NCBI GenBank assembly: GCA_928212115.1
Contig: CAKMRJ010005634.1
Location: 250,426,656-250,490,655 of the forward strand
Reading direction: 5' to 3'
DNA from: Lactuca virosa
Lineage: Eukaryota > Streptophyta > Magnoliopsida > Asterales > Asteraceae
Length of the DNA: 64,000 bases
This document shows, piece by piece, positions 44,066-56,688 of the stretch. How positions within the stretch are numbered: the stretch's first letter is position 1; every line of letters begins with the position of its first letter. Both the position numbers and the translations under genes were made by a program. The notes beneath the pieces are model-generated. The model searched no databases, was not told the DNA's origin, and saw only the letters and a program-made list of their open reading frames with translations.

Positions 44066-44936
44066 GTCTCCCACTTGGATAAGTCTGTAACTATAATTGC
44101 TAGTATGCCTTCTAAATTTGACCAGCAAATTGTAGCTTCCAAAAGCTGTTGCTGAACTCTGACCCAGTCAGTTCGTGTCCTTAGAGAAAGTGATCATATA
44201 ACCCTTCGTTCTGCAAGATATCCCCAGACATAAGACATGGAATGTAATCAATCTCTTTGTCCAGAATCTATGTTTCCCGATTTCTGATTTGTGATGATGT
44301 AGGACTTCTAATTGAACACATCAATTTAGTCCTGGCTGGGCCCAGCACATAAGTCAACACCAAATCATCGAGGGGCCCACAGATATCGCTTTTCCGGTTA
44401 GGGCAAAAGGAACGAATAAACGTTGACTCATATGCTTGTATCTTTTACTCATCAAATTATACATGACAATACGTTTTATAACACCAAGTTACTGATGCGT
44501 TTTCGTATCACCAATGTATAACCGACTTTGTAAATTACAACTCATATATCTTCGTTTCAAGATTATAAGATATTATCGTCTCAGTATTACTCGTGATGAA
44601 TTCCATGAAGTGATACTCTGAGCGAGGGTTTATCCAATACTCAAATCTCAATTTCTGAGTACTCATGAACATTGCAGCAATTCTATTGCCATGTCTATCC
44701 TAGACAATCTGCAATCCAATTCACGACAGTCTTAATTCACTACTTACTTCCAAAAGTACGAGCGACTGTGGAGTTTGAATAATCTTATTATTCGGGAAGT
44801 AAAACATGCAAAATATGAAACACAATAATAAACAATCGACAAAAGGCAGTAACCAAACTTATAAATAATACTTTATTATTTAATCACCAAAAGTCAATTA
44901 CATTTACTTTGTTACAAGTTTCAGAACAAAACTAAT
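44066..44936 (-). other. E5 polypurine tract and 3' UTR
   Basis: GTCTCCCACTTGG (44066-44078) abuts the LTR. The region has no open frame but retains the blocks shared with E1, E2 and E4 (for example CATCGAGGGGCCCA near 44367). Confidence 0.85.
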
Positions 44937-47900
44937 CTAACTACTAAAACTAATATCATCTTTCAGTCCTATGCTCCGAGCATGCTGAATATGCTTAGCC
45001 CTACTCAGACCCTTTGTGAGGGGGTCTGCTGGGTTATCTTCAGATGACACCCTCTTTACTACAAGATGGCCTTCTTCTACTCTATGTCTGATAAAATGGT
45101 ACTTTCTGTCGATATGTCTGGTTTTACCATGATCTCTTGGTTCCTTTGTCAAGGCAACCGCTCCTTCATTATCGCAGAACAGTTTCATAGGCTCCTGGAT
45201 GGTTGGAACAACTCCGAGATCTCCGATGAAGTTCCTTAACCAAGCTGCTTCTTTCGACGCTTCACTCGCTGCTATGTACTCTGATTCACAAGTAGAATCA
45301 GCCACCGTATCTTGCTTGGAACTTTTCCAAGTAACTGCTCCTCCATTCAGTAGAAATACCCAGCCAGATTGAGAACGGAAGTTATCTCTATCCGTCTGAA
45401 AGCTGGCATCACTGTAACCATCTACTCTCAAAGTATCATTGCCACCAAGTACAAGGACCCAGTCCTTTGTCCTTCGCAAATACTTGAGTATATTCTTTAC
45501 TGCTATCCAATGAGCTCTACCCGGGTTTCCCTGATAGCGACTGACCATGCTCAAAGCAAATGCCACATCAGGGCGAGTACATGTCATAGCGTACATGATC
45601 GATCCGACAGCGGAAGCATAAGGTACACGACTCATGTCAGCTATTTCCTCATCTGTACTCGGGCATTGAGTCTTACTCAATTTGGTATTGCTTTGGATAG
45701 GTAGCTCTCCCTTCTTGGAATTTTCCATACTAAACCTCTTTAGTACCTTATCCAAGTATGTGCTCTGACTAAGTCCAATTAGTCTCTTCTTTCTATCTCT
45801 CAATATTCTAATCCCAAGAATATAGGCAGCTTCTCCAAGGTCTTTCATGGCAAAACACTTTCCAAGCCAAGACTTAACTTCTTTCAAGGTTGGAACGTCG
45901 TTACCAATGAGTAATATGTCATCGACATATAACACCAGAAAAGTTACTATACTCCCACTAGCCTTGATATACACACAAACTCATCTTCACTTCTAGAGAA
46001 ACCAAACTCTTTGACTTTCTCATGGAAGCAAAGATTCCAGCTGCGAGATGCTTGTTTCAATCCATAAATGGATTTCTCAAGCTTGCACACTCTATTGGGA
46101 AACTTTGCATCAACAAAACCCTCTGGCTGATTCATGTAAACATCCTCAGCCAACTTCCCGTTAAGGAAAGCAGTTTGACATCCATCTGCCAGATTTCATA
46201 GTCATGAAAGGCAGCTATGGCGAGCAATATCCTAATAGATTTAATCTTAGCTACTGGCGAGAAGGTCTCATCATAGTCAACCCCTGGGGTTTGAGTGAAA
46301 CCTTTTGCAACCAGTCGAGCCTTGAATGTGTGCACATTTCCATCCATGTCTGTCTTCTTCTTGAAGATCCATTTGCACCCAACTGTCTTACGACCTGGTG
46401 CACTATCAACCAAATTCCAAACTTGGTTGTCATACATGGACTTAATCTCGCTGTCCATTGCCTCTTTCCACTTGGAAGCCTCTGGGCCTGCCATTGCTTC
46501 CTTATAAGTAACTGGTTCATCTAAATTTACCAGTGTCCTATCACTGATGAATGTGTCACCATCTGAAGTAATATGAAAACCATACAACTCAGGTGGCACA
46601 CTCACCCTAGTGGATCTTCGAAGAGGTAATGAGTTATCAACTGGTTCAACAGGAACTGTTTCCTCTGGTTGAGTGCTAGTGTCATCTAAGGTTCCTTCAT
46701 TGGCTAACTCTTGAATTTCTTCAAGGTCAATGGTGCTCCCACTGTCCTCTTTGAATATGAGCTCTCTTTCTAGAAAGACTCCTCTTCGTGCTACAAAGAC
46801 CACGTTTTCACTAGGTCTGTAGAACAAATATCCAAAAGACTGCTTGGGTAACCAATGAAAACACATTTCTCACTTCTAGCTGCTAGCTTGTCGTGAGTCT
46901 CCCGTCTTACGAAAGCTTCACAACCCCAGACTTTAATATGTGCTAACGAGGGAACTTCCCCGTCCACATTTCGTGAGGTGTTTTGGCAACCTTCTTTGTA
47001 GGGACAAGATTGAGGATGTGGGCGGCTGTCTCTAAGGCATACCCCCAGAAGTGAATAGGAAGCGAAGCACGACTCATCATAGAACGAACCATGTCTAACA
47101 AGGTTCGATTACGCCTCTCAGCTACACCATTTAACTGTGGTGTCCTAGGAGGAGTTAATTGTGAGACTATCCCACATTCTTTCAGATAGTCGTTGAACTC
47201 GATACTAAGATACTCCCCGCCTCTATCGGATCTAAGTACCTTTATCTTCCTGCCCAATTGATTTTCGACCTCATGCTTAAACTCTTTGAACTTTTCAAAG
47301 GTTTCTGACTTATGTTTGATTAAGTAGATATAGCCATATCTGCTATAATCATCAGTGAAAGTCACATAGAATCGATTAGCATCCCTTGTAGTTGATCTGA
47401 AGGGCCCACACACATCTGTGTGTATGAGATCCAACAGACCTTCACCTCTTTCACAAGACCCTGTGAATGGTGATTTTGTCATCTTTCCCAAAAGACAAGA
47501 TTCACACATATCATCTGATTTTAGGTCAAATGATTCCAACACTCCATCCTTTTGGAGTTGGGCTATGCGTTTCTTGTTAATGTGTCCAAGACGACAATGC
47601 CACAAGCATGCCTTGTCTACACTATTAGACAAGTCAATATTAAATACACTATTTCCTAAGCTATCAACACAAGTCACTGTTTCATACACACCATCACAAG
47701 GCAAAGCTTCAAACACAAAAACACCATTCTTATAAACAGAAATTGAACCATTCAAATCATTAAAAGAATATTTAAAACCTTGTCTGAACAATGCATGAAA
47801 TGAAATAATGTTTCTCGTCATCTCAGACGAATAGCAACAATTTAATAAATCTAATCTAACATCATTACTAAGCAAAGTTGATAAACTCCGATCTTGGTCA

Positions 47901-48321
47901 CTGGTGAAGACTTCTTGTTTCCCATGATCAAGTTTATCCTTCCTCGCTCTATCTCCTCACTTTCTTTTAGCCCCTGCAAATCAGAACAGATGTGAAAACC
48001 ACATCCTGTATCAAGGACCCATGAACGAGAAGATAATGAGTTATTAGAAGAAATAGTGTAAATACCTGCTGAAGATGGCTTCACTTTGCCATCTTTGATA
48101 TCCTGCAGATATTTTGGGCAGCTTCTCTTCCAGTGCCCTTTGTCATTGCAATAAAAGCAATCTGCCATCTTTTGGATCAGAAACATGGGGAATGGTAGCA
48201 TTGGGCTTAGCCTTTGGGCCATTACTAGATGACCCAGCTTGAGCCTTGTTCTTCCAGTTTTGCTTAGGAGGACCTTTCCTCTTTTTCCCCTTTCCCTGTC
48301 CAATAGCCAAGACAGGGGCAC
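44937..48321 (-). pseudogene. E5 protease-integrase-RT-RNase H (frameshifts only)
   Basis: Read 5' to 3' on minus. A CCHC knuckle (CFYCNDKGHWKRSCP) is followed by protease (WVLDTGCGFHICSDLQGL, active-site DTG), the pre-integrase finger (CLWHCRLGHINKKR), integrase (HTDVCGP, TDDYSRYGY, RSDRGGEY, LNGVAERRNRTLLDM) and its C-terminus (FIGYP, FGYLFYRPSE). Then come RT (KWIFKKKTDMDG, VDYDETFSPVAKIKSIR, YVDDILLIGND), RNase H (DTVADSTCESEYIAASEASK, CDNEGAVALTKEP, NPADPLTKGLS) and a stop at 44937. Frame changes near 48165, 47880, 46945, 46845, 46175 and 45970 each fall at a homopolymer run. No in-frame stop was found elsewhere. All catalytic motifs look intact. Either this copy is just dead or the breaks are assembly errors. 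Confidence 0.93.
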
Positions 48322-48977
48322 TTGCAGGAGTGGAGGCTATACTTTTACCCTTCATCCCTGCTTCAGCTGTCTGCAACAAGTTGTGCAATTGGGCCAGTAT
48401 CTGCTCAGTGTTGTTCAAATGGTAAGTTAGAATAAACTGACCATAACATCAGGTAATGAGTTCAAGACCATGTCAATGGCCAATTCCTCATCAAAGTGAA
48501 TGTTGAGCTTGACCAAACGCTCTATGTAGCGTTGCATTCTTTGCACATGAGACACAACCGACTCCCCTTCTTTCATCTTGCAAGCCATGAGTGACTTGAC
48601 TACTTCAAACTTTTCTTGACGAGCTCGCTTATGGTACTTTTCCATAAGGTCCTTGTTCATCTCAAAGGGCCAGTAGTCCTCATAGTACCTCTGCAGTTCT
48701 GGGGACATGGTTGCGACCATGATGCATGCCACTTTGGTAGCATCATCATAATGTTTCTTGTAGGCAGCATATTCTTCAGGAGTAGCTTTAGACTCATCAA
48801 GCTCTTTGAGCTCTTTTTCAAGGACATATTCTTTGTCCTCAAACGAAGCGCCATCTTGATGTTACGCATCCAATCGTTATAGTTAGAGCCATCCATAACG
48901 ACTTTGGAGCAAATGTTGAGCAAAGAGAAGTTGTGGTTGGAGGATGATGAAGCAGAAGTGTTTCCAGGAGTAGACAT
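48143..48977 (-). pseudogene. E5 gag (two homopolymer frameshifts)
   Basis: The ATG at 48977 gives MSTPGNTSASSSSNH, then the gag core (DGSNYNDWMRNIKMALR) and YYEDYWPFEMNKDL, RARQEKFEVVKSLMACK, HVQRMQRYIERL and LDMVLNSLP-like helices. After that come a low-complexity Ser/Thr/Lys linker and the zinc knuckle in the next segment. Frame shifts at about 48842 (short T run) and 48440 interrupt it. Gag and pol are read as one polyprotein in this group. Confidence 0.92.
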
Positions 48978-49779
48978 CTGAAAAGAAAGAAAGTTTTAGT
49001 TAGATTTCAAGATACCTCAATATAATAACCCAAAGATATAATATCAAGGTTAGGATCCAACTATGAAGATTCACAACTTAGAAATGGGATGCCGAGATCC
49101 AAGTGTAAATTTCATAAAGGTAGGTGAATGACGATTCACCAATTCCACCATTAGACGAAATAAACGAAGTGAAATTCCTAATTCTTTTGAGATACATTGA
49201 AACTATTCAATGGCATGTTTTAATCTCAGATTATGCTCTTCTATTTGTGACTGGGATGCCGAGGATCACAAACAAGATGTGAATAACCATGCAAATGTGC
49301 TTGGTAACCTCATTGTCTTTATCATTAACTATTGATGTGCTGGTAAACCACACACGCTCCATCAAAATGACAATTATGAGATACCCATTACTACTCTTTA
49401 TTAGTGCCTTTTAGTGTGCTGGTTAACCACACACGCTCCACTAACGACCAATAAAGCATAATGTGCAATTTCATGGATTAGCATACTTTTCACATTTTTC
49501 CTAAAGTAACTAGAGTTGGGATTTTGTAAAATAATGTTCTAGTACTTTCTTAATAACATTATACTTTTAATGAGATGTAGTTGTCCTATCAAACCCGTTC
49601 TGCTAACGACCCTCCACTAATCAAGGAAGCGGTGGGTGAGAGTGGACACCCATTCAACTACCATTTTATAGGCAGTTTCCTTATACCCCCCTTATAGACT
49701 AGCTTCGTGAATGAGGCATACTAGCGATTTGACTGACCATATTCTTTATACATATATAATATTATAACTTTTAATTATG

Positions 49780-49810
<31 letters not shown>

Positions 49811-50332
49811 ATATATATATAAGGTGTGTTTTAAACTTTTTAAAACTTTAGGTTTATATATAAATTTCGAAATTAAGACATTAATTTTAAATTTAAAATA
49901 AACCAAATAACTAGATTTAATATTTATCTATTAATTAACTTTAATTAATTTATTAAATCTTGTAAGGATTATCTAATTAAATTAAACAATTAATTTAATC
50001 CTAATCCATATCCCTTCTAGATTTCGAAAATATGGGGATAGGATAATTTCCTTATTTTTCTCAATTATCCAATAAGGCAACTATTATCCAAAACAAGAAA
50101 CCCTAAAGGGACTAGCAATATTTCGAAATTTAAGGGAGGAGGCTAGGGTTTCCAAAACCCTAACCCTAATTTCGATTAGGGTTCATGGAGGCTAGGGTTT
50201 TTCGAAAACCCTTTGAACCAAAACCCTAAAATCGAAAATTTTGGCCTTTAGGGTTTAATGGCTATAAACCCTAATTTGCAATTCAACTATTATAGCAATT
50301 CAATTTAAAACAAACAATGGCTCTGATACCAC
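48978..50332 (-). other. E5 leader and primer-binding site
   Basis: The PBS is 50318-50332 (antisense of GTGGTATCAGAGCCA). Next to it (about 50098-50280) are many AAACCCTAA/TTAGGGTTT telobox words and short inverted pairs such as TTTCGAAAA. A (TA)n run lies at 49781-49821. The conserved module is at about 49600-49735, followed by the hairpin pair. Confidence 0.8.
49325..49456 (-). promoter_or_regulatory. E5 leader hairpin pair with GGTTAACC-type loops
   Basis: Sense is minus. Hairpin 1: CTTTATT/AATAAAG (49450-49456 with 49396-49402) and TTAGTG/CACTAA (49439-49444 with 49411-49416), with GGTTAACC at 49421-49428. Hairpin 2: TTGATG/CATCAA (49360-49365 with 49332-49337), with an outer TTGTCATT/AATGATAA; its loop has GGTTTACC, a one-base change that breaks self-complementarity. 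The TTTGTG/CACAAA hairpin lies at 49244-49272. Confidence 0.65.
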
Positions 50333-51172
50333 TGATGGGTTTTAGGTAAAACAAATAAACTAGAAAAACAATTCCTAAGTTCACATGCAACCTACTTTGG
50401 ATCTATGTTTTAACTATTGAACATATAACTTTGAATTGCAAACAAGAACCCTAGAGGAGAGAGGCTATTTCGAAAATAACAAACTAGGGTTTAAGAGTTA
50501 CATACCTTTCAATTGTTATAGCAAACAATTGTTAATCCTCTTGATCTTGATCTTCTTGGAAGCTAGCACCACAAATGTAATGCCTCTAATGGAATCACAC
50601 CCAAGAGCTAGCAAGAAGGAAACTAGAAGGAGAGAGAGTAGGGTATGCAAAATCGGCCCTAGGGTTTCACCAAGGAAGGAGTGACCGATTTTGAGAGCCA
50701 GGAGGCTCCTTATATAGCTGAGGGATCTAGGGTTTAGGAAAACCCTAATACTCCTTTGCTTAGGGCCTAAGCTACCAAAGGCCTTATCCAAGCCCCTTGG
50801 ACGAAATCTTTAGGTTTCCCCTATAGATTTCGTCCACCTCCTTCCAAGGAGGTTCTGGAGCCTTCCACTCAACTATCTGATAATTGCAAACTAGTCCCTG
50901 CACTTTATAATTAATACTTTTAACCCCAAAATTAATTCTGATTAATTTCTGGCTAACTATTAATTAAACATAATGATTTCTAATTAATATATTAATCTTT
51001 TAACATATTAATAAATCATTTATATTAATTTATTAATCTTATAAATTAATATCTCTCCTTTCATAATTTCCTTGTCCAGTTGCTAGGTTTGAGGGCAACC
51101 CAAAAGGACTGTGCTGCTATCAATTCAAGTACATACCAATTATAGTTATGGGCTTAGACACATAATCCAACA
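50333..51172 (-). mobile_element. E5 5' LTR
   Basis: 840 bp. The minus strand reads TGTTGGATTA...AAACCCATCA. TATA box CAGCTATATAAGG near 50709-50721. The ACTTA TSD follows on the right. Confidence 0.94.
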
Positions 51173-51227
51173 ACTTAATCATCAAATGTCAATTACATTT
51201 ACATGTTACAAGTTTCTAAATATCTAT

Positions 51228-54200
51228 CTAATCACTAAAACTAATATCATCCTTCAGACCAATGCTCCTCGCATGCTGAACATGCTTAATCTTACTCAGA
51301 CCCTTTGTGAGGGGATCTGTAGGACTCTCTTCAGATGATACCCTCTTCACAATGAGGTTTCCTTCTTCCACACGATGTATGATAAAGTGATATTTTCTGT
51401 CGATATGTCTCGATCTACCATGATCTCTCGGTTCCTTGGTTAAGGCAACAACTCCTTCATTATCGTATAAAATCTCCATGGGCTCCTTTATGGCTGGCAC
51501 TACTCCCAGATCTCCGATGAAGTTTTTCAACCATATAGCCTCTTTCGACGCTTCGCTCGCTGCAATGTACTCTAATTCACAGGTTAAATTAGCCACCGTT
51601 TCCTGCTTGGAACTTTTCCAAGTCACAGCTCCTCCATTAGGGGTAAACACCCAACCAGACTGAGAACGGAAGTTGTCTCGGTCTGTCTGAAAACTGGCAT
51701 CGCTATAACCAGTAACTCTTAAGTCATCACTGCCACCAAGCACAAGGACCCAGTCCTTAGTCCGTTACAGATACTTAAGAATGTTCTTGACCATTATCCA
51801 ATGAACTTTACCTGGATTTCCCTGATATCTACTAACCATGCTCAAAGCAAAAGCCACTTCAGGGCGAGTACGTGTCATAGCATACATGATCGATCCAACG
51901 GCGGAAGAATATGGAACTCGACTCATTTATTCTATCTCTTCATCAGTACTCGGACTCTGAGTCTTACTCAGTTTGGTATTGCTCTGGATGGTAACTCTCC
52001 CTTCTTGGAATTCTCCATGCTAAAATGCTTTAGCACCTTATCCAAGTATGCAATTTGACTAAGTCCAATTAGTCTTCTACTCATATTTCTCAAAATCCTT
52101 ATTCCCAGAATATAAGCAGCCTCTCCCAGATACTTCATAGCGAAACACTTTCCAAACCAGGACTTAACCTCCTGCAAAGTTGAAATGTCGTTTCCTATAA
52201 GTAGTATGTCATCAACATACAATACCAGAAAAGTGACTATGCTCCCACTAGCTTTGACATGTACACAAGATTCGTCTTCGCTTCTAGAGAAACCAAACTC
52301 TTTGACTTTATCGTCAAAACAAAGATTCCATTTGCGAGAAGCTTGTTTCAATCCATAGATTGATTTCTCAAGCTTACACACTCTATTAGGGTACTTAGCA
52401 TCCACAAACCCTCTGGCTGACTCATGTAAACATCTTCAACCAACTTTCTATTAAGGAAAGCGGTTTTGACATCCATATGTCATATTTCATAATCATGAAA
52501 CGCAGCTATGGCTAGCATAACCTTAATAGATTTGATCTTAGCCACCGGTGAGAAGGTCTCATCATAACCCTAGGGTTTGAGTAAAGCCCTTCGCAACCAG
52601 TTGTGCCTTGAACGTGTGTACCTTTCCATCCATATCAGTCTTCTTCTTGAAGATCCATTTGCAACCAACTGTCTTACGACCTGGTACATTGTCAACCAAG
52701 TTCCAAATTTGATTGTCATACATGGACTTCATCTCACTGTCCATTGCCTCTTTCCACTTAGCAGACTTAAGGCCCGCCATAGCTTCCTTGTAGTTAGAAG
52801 GCTCTTCTAAATTTACCAGTGTACTATCACTGATAAACGTATCACCATCTGTAGTTATATGGAAACCATAAAACTCAGGTGTCATTCTAACTCGAGTGGA
52901 ATGTCTAAGAAGTAATGACTCGTCAATAGGTTCAACTGGAATTTCTTCCTCAGGTTGGGTGCTAGTGTTTGAGGTTCCTTCATCTCTTGACTCTTGAATT
53001 TCTTCAAGATAAATTGTACTCCCACTATCCTCTTTGCATATGAGTTCTCTCTCACGAAAGACTCCCCTTCGTGCTATGAAGACCACGTTCTCACTTGGTC
53101 TGTAGAACAAGTATCCAAAGGACTTTTGTGGGTAGCCGATGAAAATACATCGCTCACTTTCAAGGTTCAAGCTTGTCGTGAGTCTCTCGTCTAACGAAAG
53201 CTTCACAACCCCAAACCTTGATATGTGCCAACGAGGGAACCTTCCCTGTCCATATCTCGTGAGGTGTTTTGGCAACCTTCTTTGTTGGGACTAGATTAAG
53301 AATATGAGCGACAGTCTCTAAGGCATACTTCCAGAATGATATTGGTAGTGAAGCCCGACTCATCATGGAACGAACCATGTCCAAAAAGGTTCGATTACGC
53401 CTTTCAGCCCACCATTAAGTTATGGTGTCCTAGGAGGTGTCAATTGTGAAATAATTCCACATTCCTTAAGATAGTCATGGAACTCGATACTAAGATAGTC
53501 ACCACCTCTATCAGATCTGAGCATCTTGATCTTCCTGCCCAATTGATTTTCGACTTCATGTTTGAACTCTTTGAACCTTTTAAAGGTTTATGACTTATGC
53601 TTGATCAAGTAGATATAGCCATATATGCTATAATTATCAGTAAAAGTCACATAAATTTCGATTTCCACCCCTTGTGGTGGATCTGAAGGGCCCACATACG
53701 TCTGTATGTATGAGATCCAATAATCCTTTACCTCTTTCACAAGAACTAGTGAAAGGTGATTTAGTCATCTTTCCAAGCAAACAAGATTCGCATGTATCAT
53801 CTGACCTTAAGTCAAATGATTCCAACACTCCATCATTTTGGAGTTGGGCAATGTGTTTCTTGTTGACATGTCCAAGATGACAATGCCACAAGCATGCCTT
53901 GTCTAAACCATTATACACATCAATTTGCAACACACTATTTTCTAAATTGTCTACAACTATCACAGTTTCATATACACCATCACAAGATAATGCTTCAAAA
54001 AAAAATACACCATTATAATAAGCATTGATAAAACCATTCTCATTATTGAAAGAATATCTAAAACCTTGTCTGTACAAACCATGAAAAGAAATAATATTCC
54101 TCATCATCTCTGACGAGTAGCAACAATTGTTTAAATTTAAACTCAACCCACTTCTAAGCACTAAAGAGTAAACCCCAATCTTGGTAACAGGTGACGATCT

Positions 54201-54581
54201 CCTATTGCCCATAATCAGGTTCATCTTCCCATGCTCCACATCCTCACTTCTTTTTAGTCCCTGCAAGTCAGAGCAAATGTGAAAACCACATCCTTTATCA
54301 AGGACCCAAGAATTAAAATGCGATGAGTTTTTAGATTGAATAGTGTAAATACCTGCCGAGGTTGGCTTCACCTTGCCATCCCTAATGTCCTGCAAGTACT
54401 TAGGGAAACTTCTCTTCCAATGCCCCTTGTTATGGCAGTAGAAGCAAGTAGCCTATTTGGGGTCAGAGGCGGGGGGAGCATCAGAACTAGAATTGCCTTT
54501 AGGGCTATTGCTTGACGACCTGACTTGAGACTTTCCCTTCCAGTTCTGTTTCGAGGGAGCTTTCCTCTTTTTCCCCTTCCC
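51228..54581 (-). pseudogene. E4 gag C-terminus to RNase H
   Basis: In order on minus: a linker with a TAA (near 54590) and a TAG before the zinc knuckle (near 54455), CFYCHNKGHWKRSFP with the third ligand Cys changed to Phe, a protease block with DKG in place of DTG (54280-54320), CLWHCHLGHVNKKH, integrase in pieces (HTDVCGP about 53705, RRNRT about 53390), RT (KWIFKKKTDMDG about 52640, YVDDILLIGND about 52210) and RNase H to the stop at 51228. The changed protease active site and zinc ligand mean it is inactive regardless of frameshifts. Confidence 0.92.
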
Positions 54582-55277
54582 TTACCCAATGGACAAGACG
54601 GGAGTAGCAGCAGGAGGAGGAGTGGAGGCAATACTCTTTCCCTTCATTCTACTCTCAGCAGTTCTCAGCAAGCTTTGGAGTTGACTCAACGTGGTTTCCT
54701 CCTTGTTCAGATGATAAGTCATGATGAACTGATCATAACAAGAAGGCAATGACTGCAATACTATGTAAATAGCCAATTCCTCATCAAAGTTCACGTTGAC
54801 GTTGAGCAAACAATCCACATAACATTGCATGCGCTGCAAGTGGGTCGTGATGGGCTCTCCATCCTTTATCTTGCTGGTTATGAGGGATTTGACTATCTCA
54901 TATCTTTCTTGACGAGCTCGTTGATGGTAGCTCTCTATCAAGTCCTTGTTCATATCATACGACCAATAGTCCTCATAGAACCTCTGAAGCTCAGGAGTCA
55001 TAGTGGCAACCATGATGCACGACACTTTGGTCACATTGTTGCAATGTCTCCTATACTCAGCGATTTGTTCAGGAGTATCTTTAGTTTCATCGATCTCGTT
55101 CAGGTCCTTTTCGAGAACATATTCCTTGTCTTCGAATCTCAAAGCCATCTTGATGTTGCGAATCCAATCATTATAGTTGGATCCATCAAAGGTGACTTTT
55201 AAGCAGATGCTCAAGAGCGAGAAGTGGTTGGTGTTGTTGTTGGAGTTGGAGCCAGAATCGTTGTTTGAAGTTGACAT
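54582..55277 (-). pseudogene. E4 gag core, open for 231 codons
   Basis: MSTSNNDSGSNSNNN starts at 55277, 20 bp inside the conserved leader end. The UBN2-type gag domain is complete: DGSNYNDWIRNIKMALRF, EYVLEKDLNEIDETKDTPEQ, YYEDYWSYDMN-like and RARQERYEIVKSLI stretches, then the C-terminal linker to VLSIG. Compared with E5 it has no frameshift up to the TAA near 54590, so this is the best preserved single gag frame of the window. Confidence 0.9.
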
Positions 55278-56688
55278 ATGAAAAAGAAGAAGGACAAGTT
55301 TTGATAGATAAGGAAATCCTTAATATGACACCCAAATGAAATATAAGGCTAGGACCCAACACAATAATTCACAATTCAGAAGAGGGATGTCGTAATCCAA
55401 TTGTAAATTATTTGAAGGTTGGTAAATGACGATTTACCAATTTCACTATGAAAAACGAAATTTTAAACGAATTAGGTTTTAAATGAAATTCCTAGATCTT
55501 TTGCGATTCATTGAACTATTCAATGGCATGTTTAATCTCGATTATGCCCTTTCCATTTGTGACTGGGATACCGAGGATCACAAACAAGGTGTAAATAACC
55601 ATGCAAATCAGCTTGGTACTCTCAATGTCATTTATCACCTAATCAATGTGCCGGTTAACCACACACGCTCCATTGATCAATGATAATTTACGAGCTACTC
55701 AATTCCACCCTTTACTAGTCTATATTAGTGTGTTGGTTAACCACACACGCTCCACTAACGACTTTCATAAAGTGCAATGTGCAATTTCATGGGTTAGCAT
55801 CAAATTCACATTTTCCTAAAGTAACTAAGATTGAGAATTTTATAAAAACATTTAGTTACTTTATTTATTCCATTATACTTATTAATGAGAATTAAGTGTC
55901 CTGTCAAACCCGTTTGGCTAACGACCCTCCACCAATCAAGGAAGCGGTGGATGAGAGTGCACACCCATTCAACTACCATTTTATAGGCATTTTCCTTATA
56001 CCCCCCTTATAAATCGACTTCGTGAATGAGGCGTACTAGCGGTTCCACTGACTTGTCTTATACGTATAGTAAATATTTAAACCTTTAATATTACATATAG
56101 TATAAGGGTGTATTTTAAACATTTTAAAATACTATGGTTTTTAAATCTATCTAAAATTTCGAAAATTAAAATCCATTTTAATTTTAAATTTTAAAATTTA
56201 AAAACCTTGATTTAATAATTATCCTTTAATTAAAATTTTAATTAAATTATTAAACCAATTAAGGATTATCCATTAAATTAAATAAATTAATTTAACCTAA
56301 TCCTTTACCCCCTAGATTTCGAAAATGGGGAAGGATAATTACAAGATTTTATAATTATCTAGTAAACAATTAAAAGATAATTACCAAATACAACTATCCT
56401 ATCCAAAACCCTAATTTCAAAATCCATGACTTGGGGTGGAAGGCAAGGCTTTCAACCTTGCCTAATTTTCAAAAACCCTAGGGTTAGGAAACTCTAGATA
56501 TCGAAAATATGGAGGCCAAAGGAAAGGGTTTAAAAGCCCTTAGCTATTTTCGAAAAAACTAGGGTTATAAACCCTAATTGCAAAAATCATAGGCCTTAGG
56601 GTTTAATTGCCATAAACCCTAATTTTGTCAAGCTCAATCAATTGTATCAAATCTAATTGAAAACAAAAATCATACGCTCTGATACCAA
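55278..56688 (-). other. E4 leader and primer-binding site
   Basis: PBS antisense is CGCTCTGATACCAA (56675-56688). AAACCCTAA/TTAGGGTTT words cluster at about 56398-56628 next to it. The conserved module (CCTCATTCACGAAG, inverted) is at about 55900-56045. Confidence 0.8.
55632..55772 (-). promoter_or_regulatory. E4 leader hairpin pair with GGTTAACC loops
   Basis: Hairpin 1: CTTTA/TAAAG (55768-55772 with 55710-55714) and TTAGTG/CACTAA (55753-55758 with 55725-55730), with GGTTAACC at 55735-55742. Hairpin 2: TCAATG/CATTGA (55671-55676 with 55643-55648) and TTATCA/TGATAA (55681-55686 with 55632-55637), with GGTTAACC at 55653-55660. The TTTGTG/CACAAA hairpin lies at 55556-55584. Confidence 0.68.

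Larger units (their letters stand above)
43216..51172 (-). mobile_element. Copia element E5 (antisense), youngest copy, inserted in the E4 3' UTR
   Basis: LTRs 43216-44065 (850 bp) and 50333-51172 (840 bp) start TGATGGGTTTTAG and end AATCCAACA, with a perfect ACTTA TSD (43211-43215 and 51173-51177). By eye the LTRs differ at about ten substitutions plus single-base run-length changes, and their last ~350 bp are almost identical. Primer site, leader, gag, pol and polypurine tract are all present. Coding breaks are only single-base indels. It is structurally complete. Confidence 0.95.

Noticed and set aside
45369..45704. Plus-strand open frames opposite E5 and E4 pol (for example 111 and 125 codons)
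   Set aside because: They are antisense shadows of conserved copia pol and gag; their wording mirrors the coding strand.
50098..50280. Interstitial telomere (CCCTAAA words)
   Set aside because: The words are interspersed, not tandem, and recur at the same leader position in E4. They are teloboxes in a copia leader.
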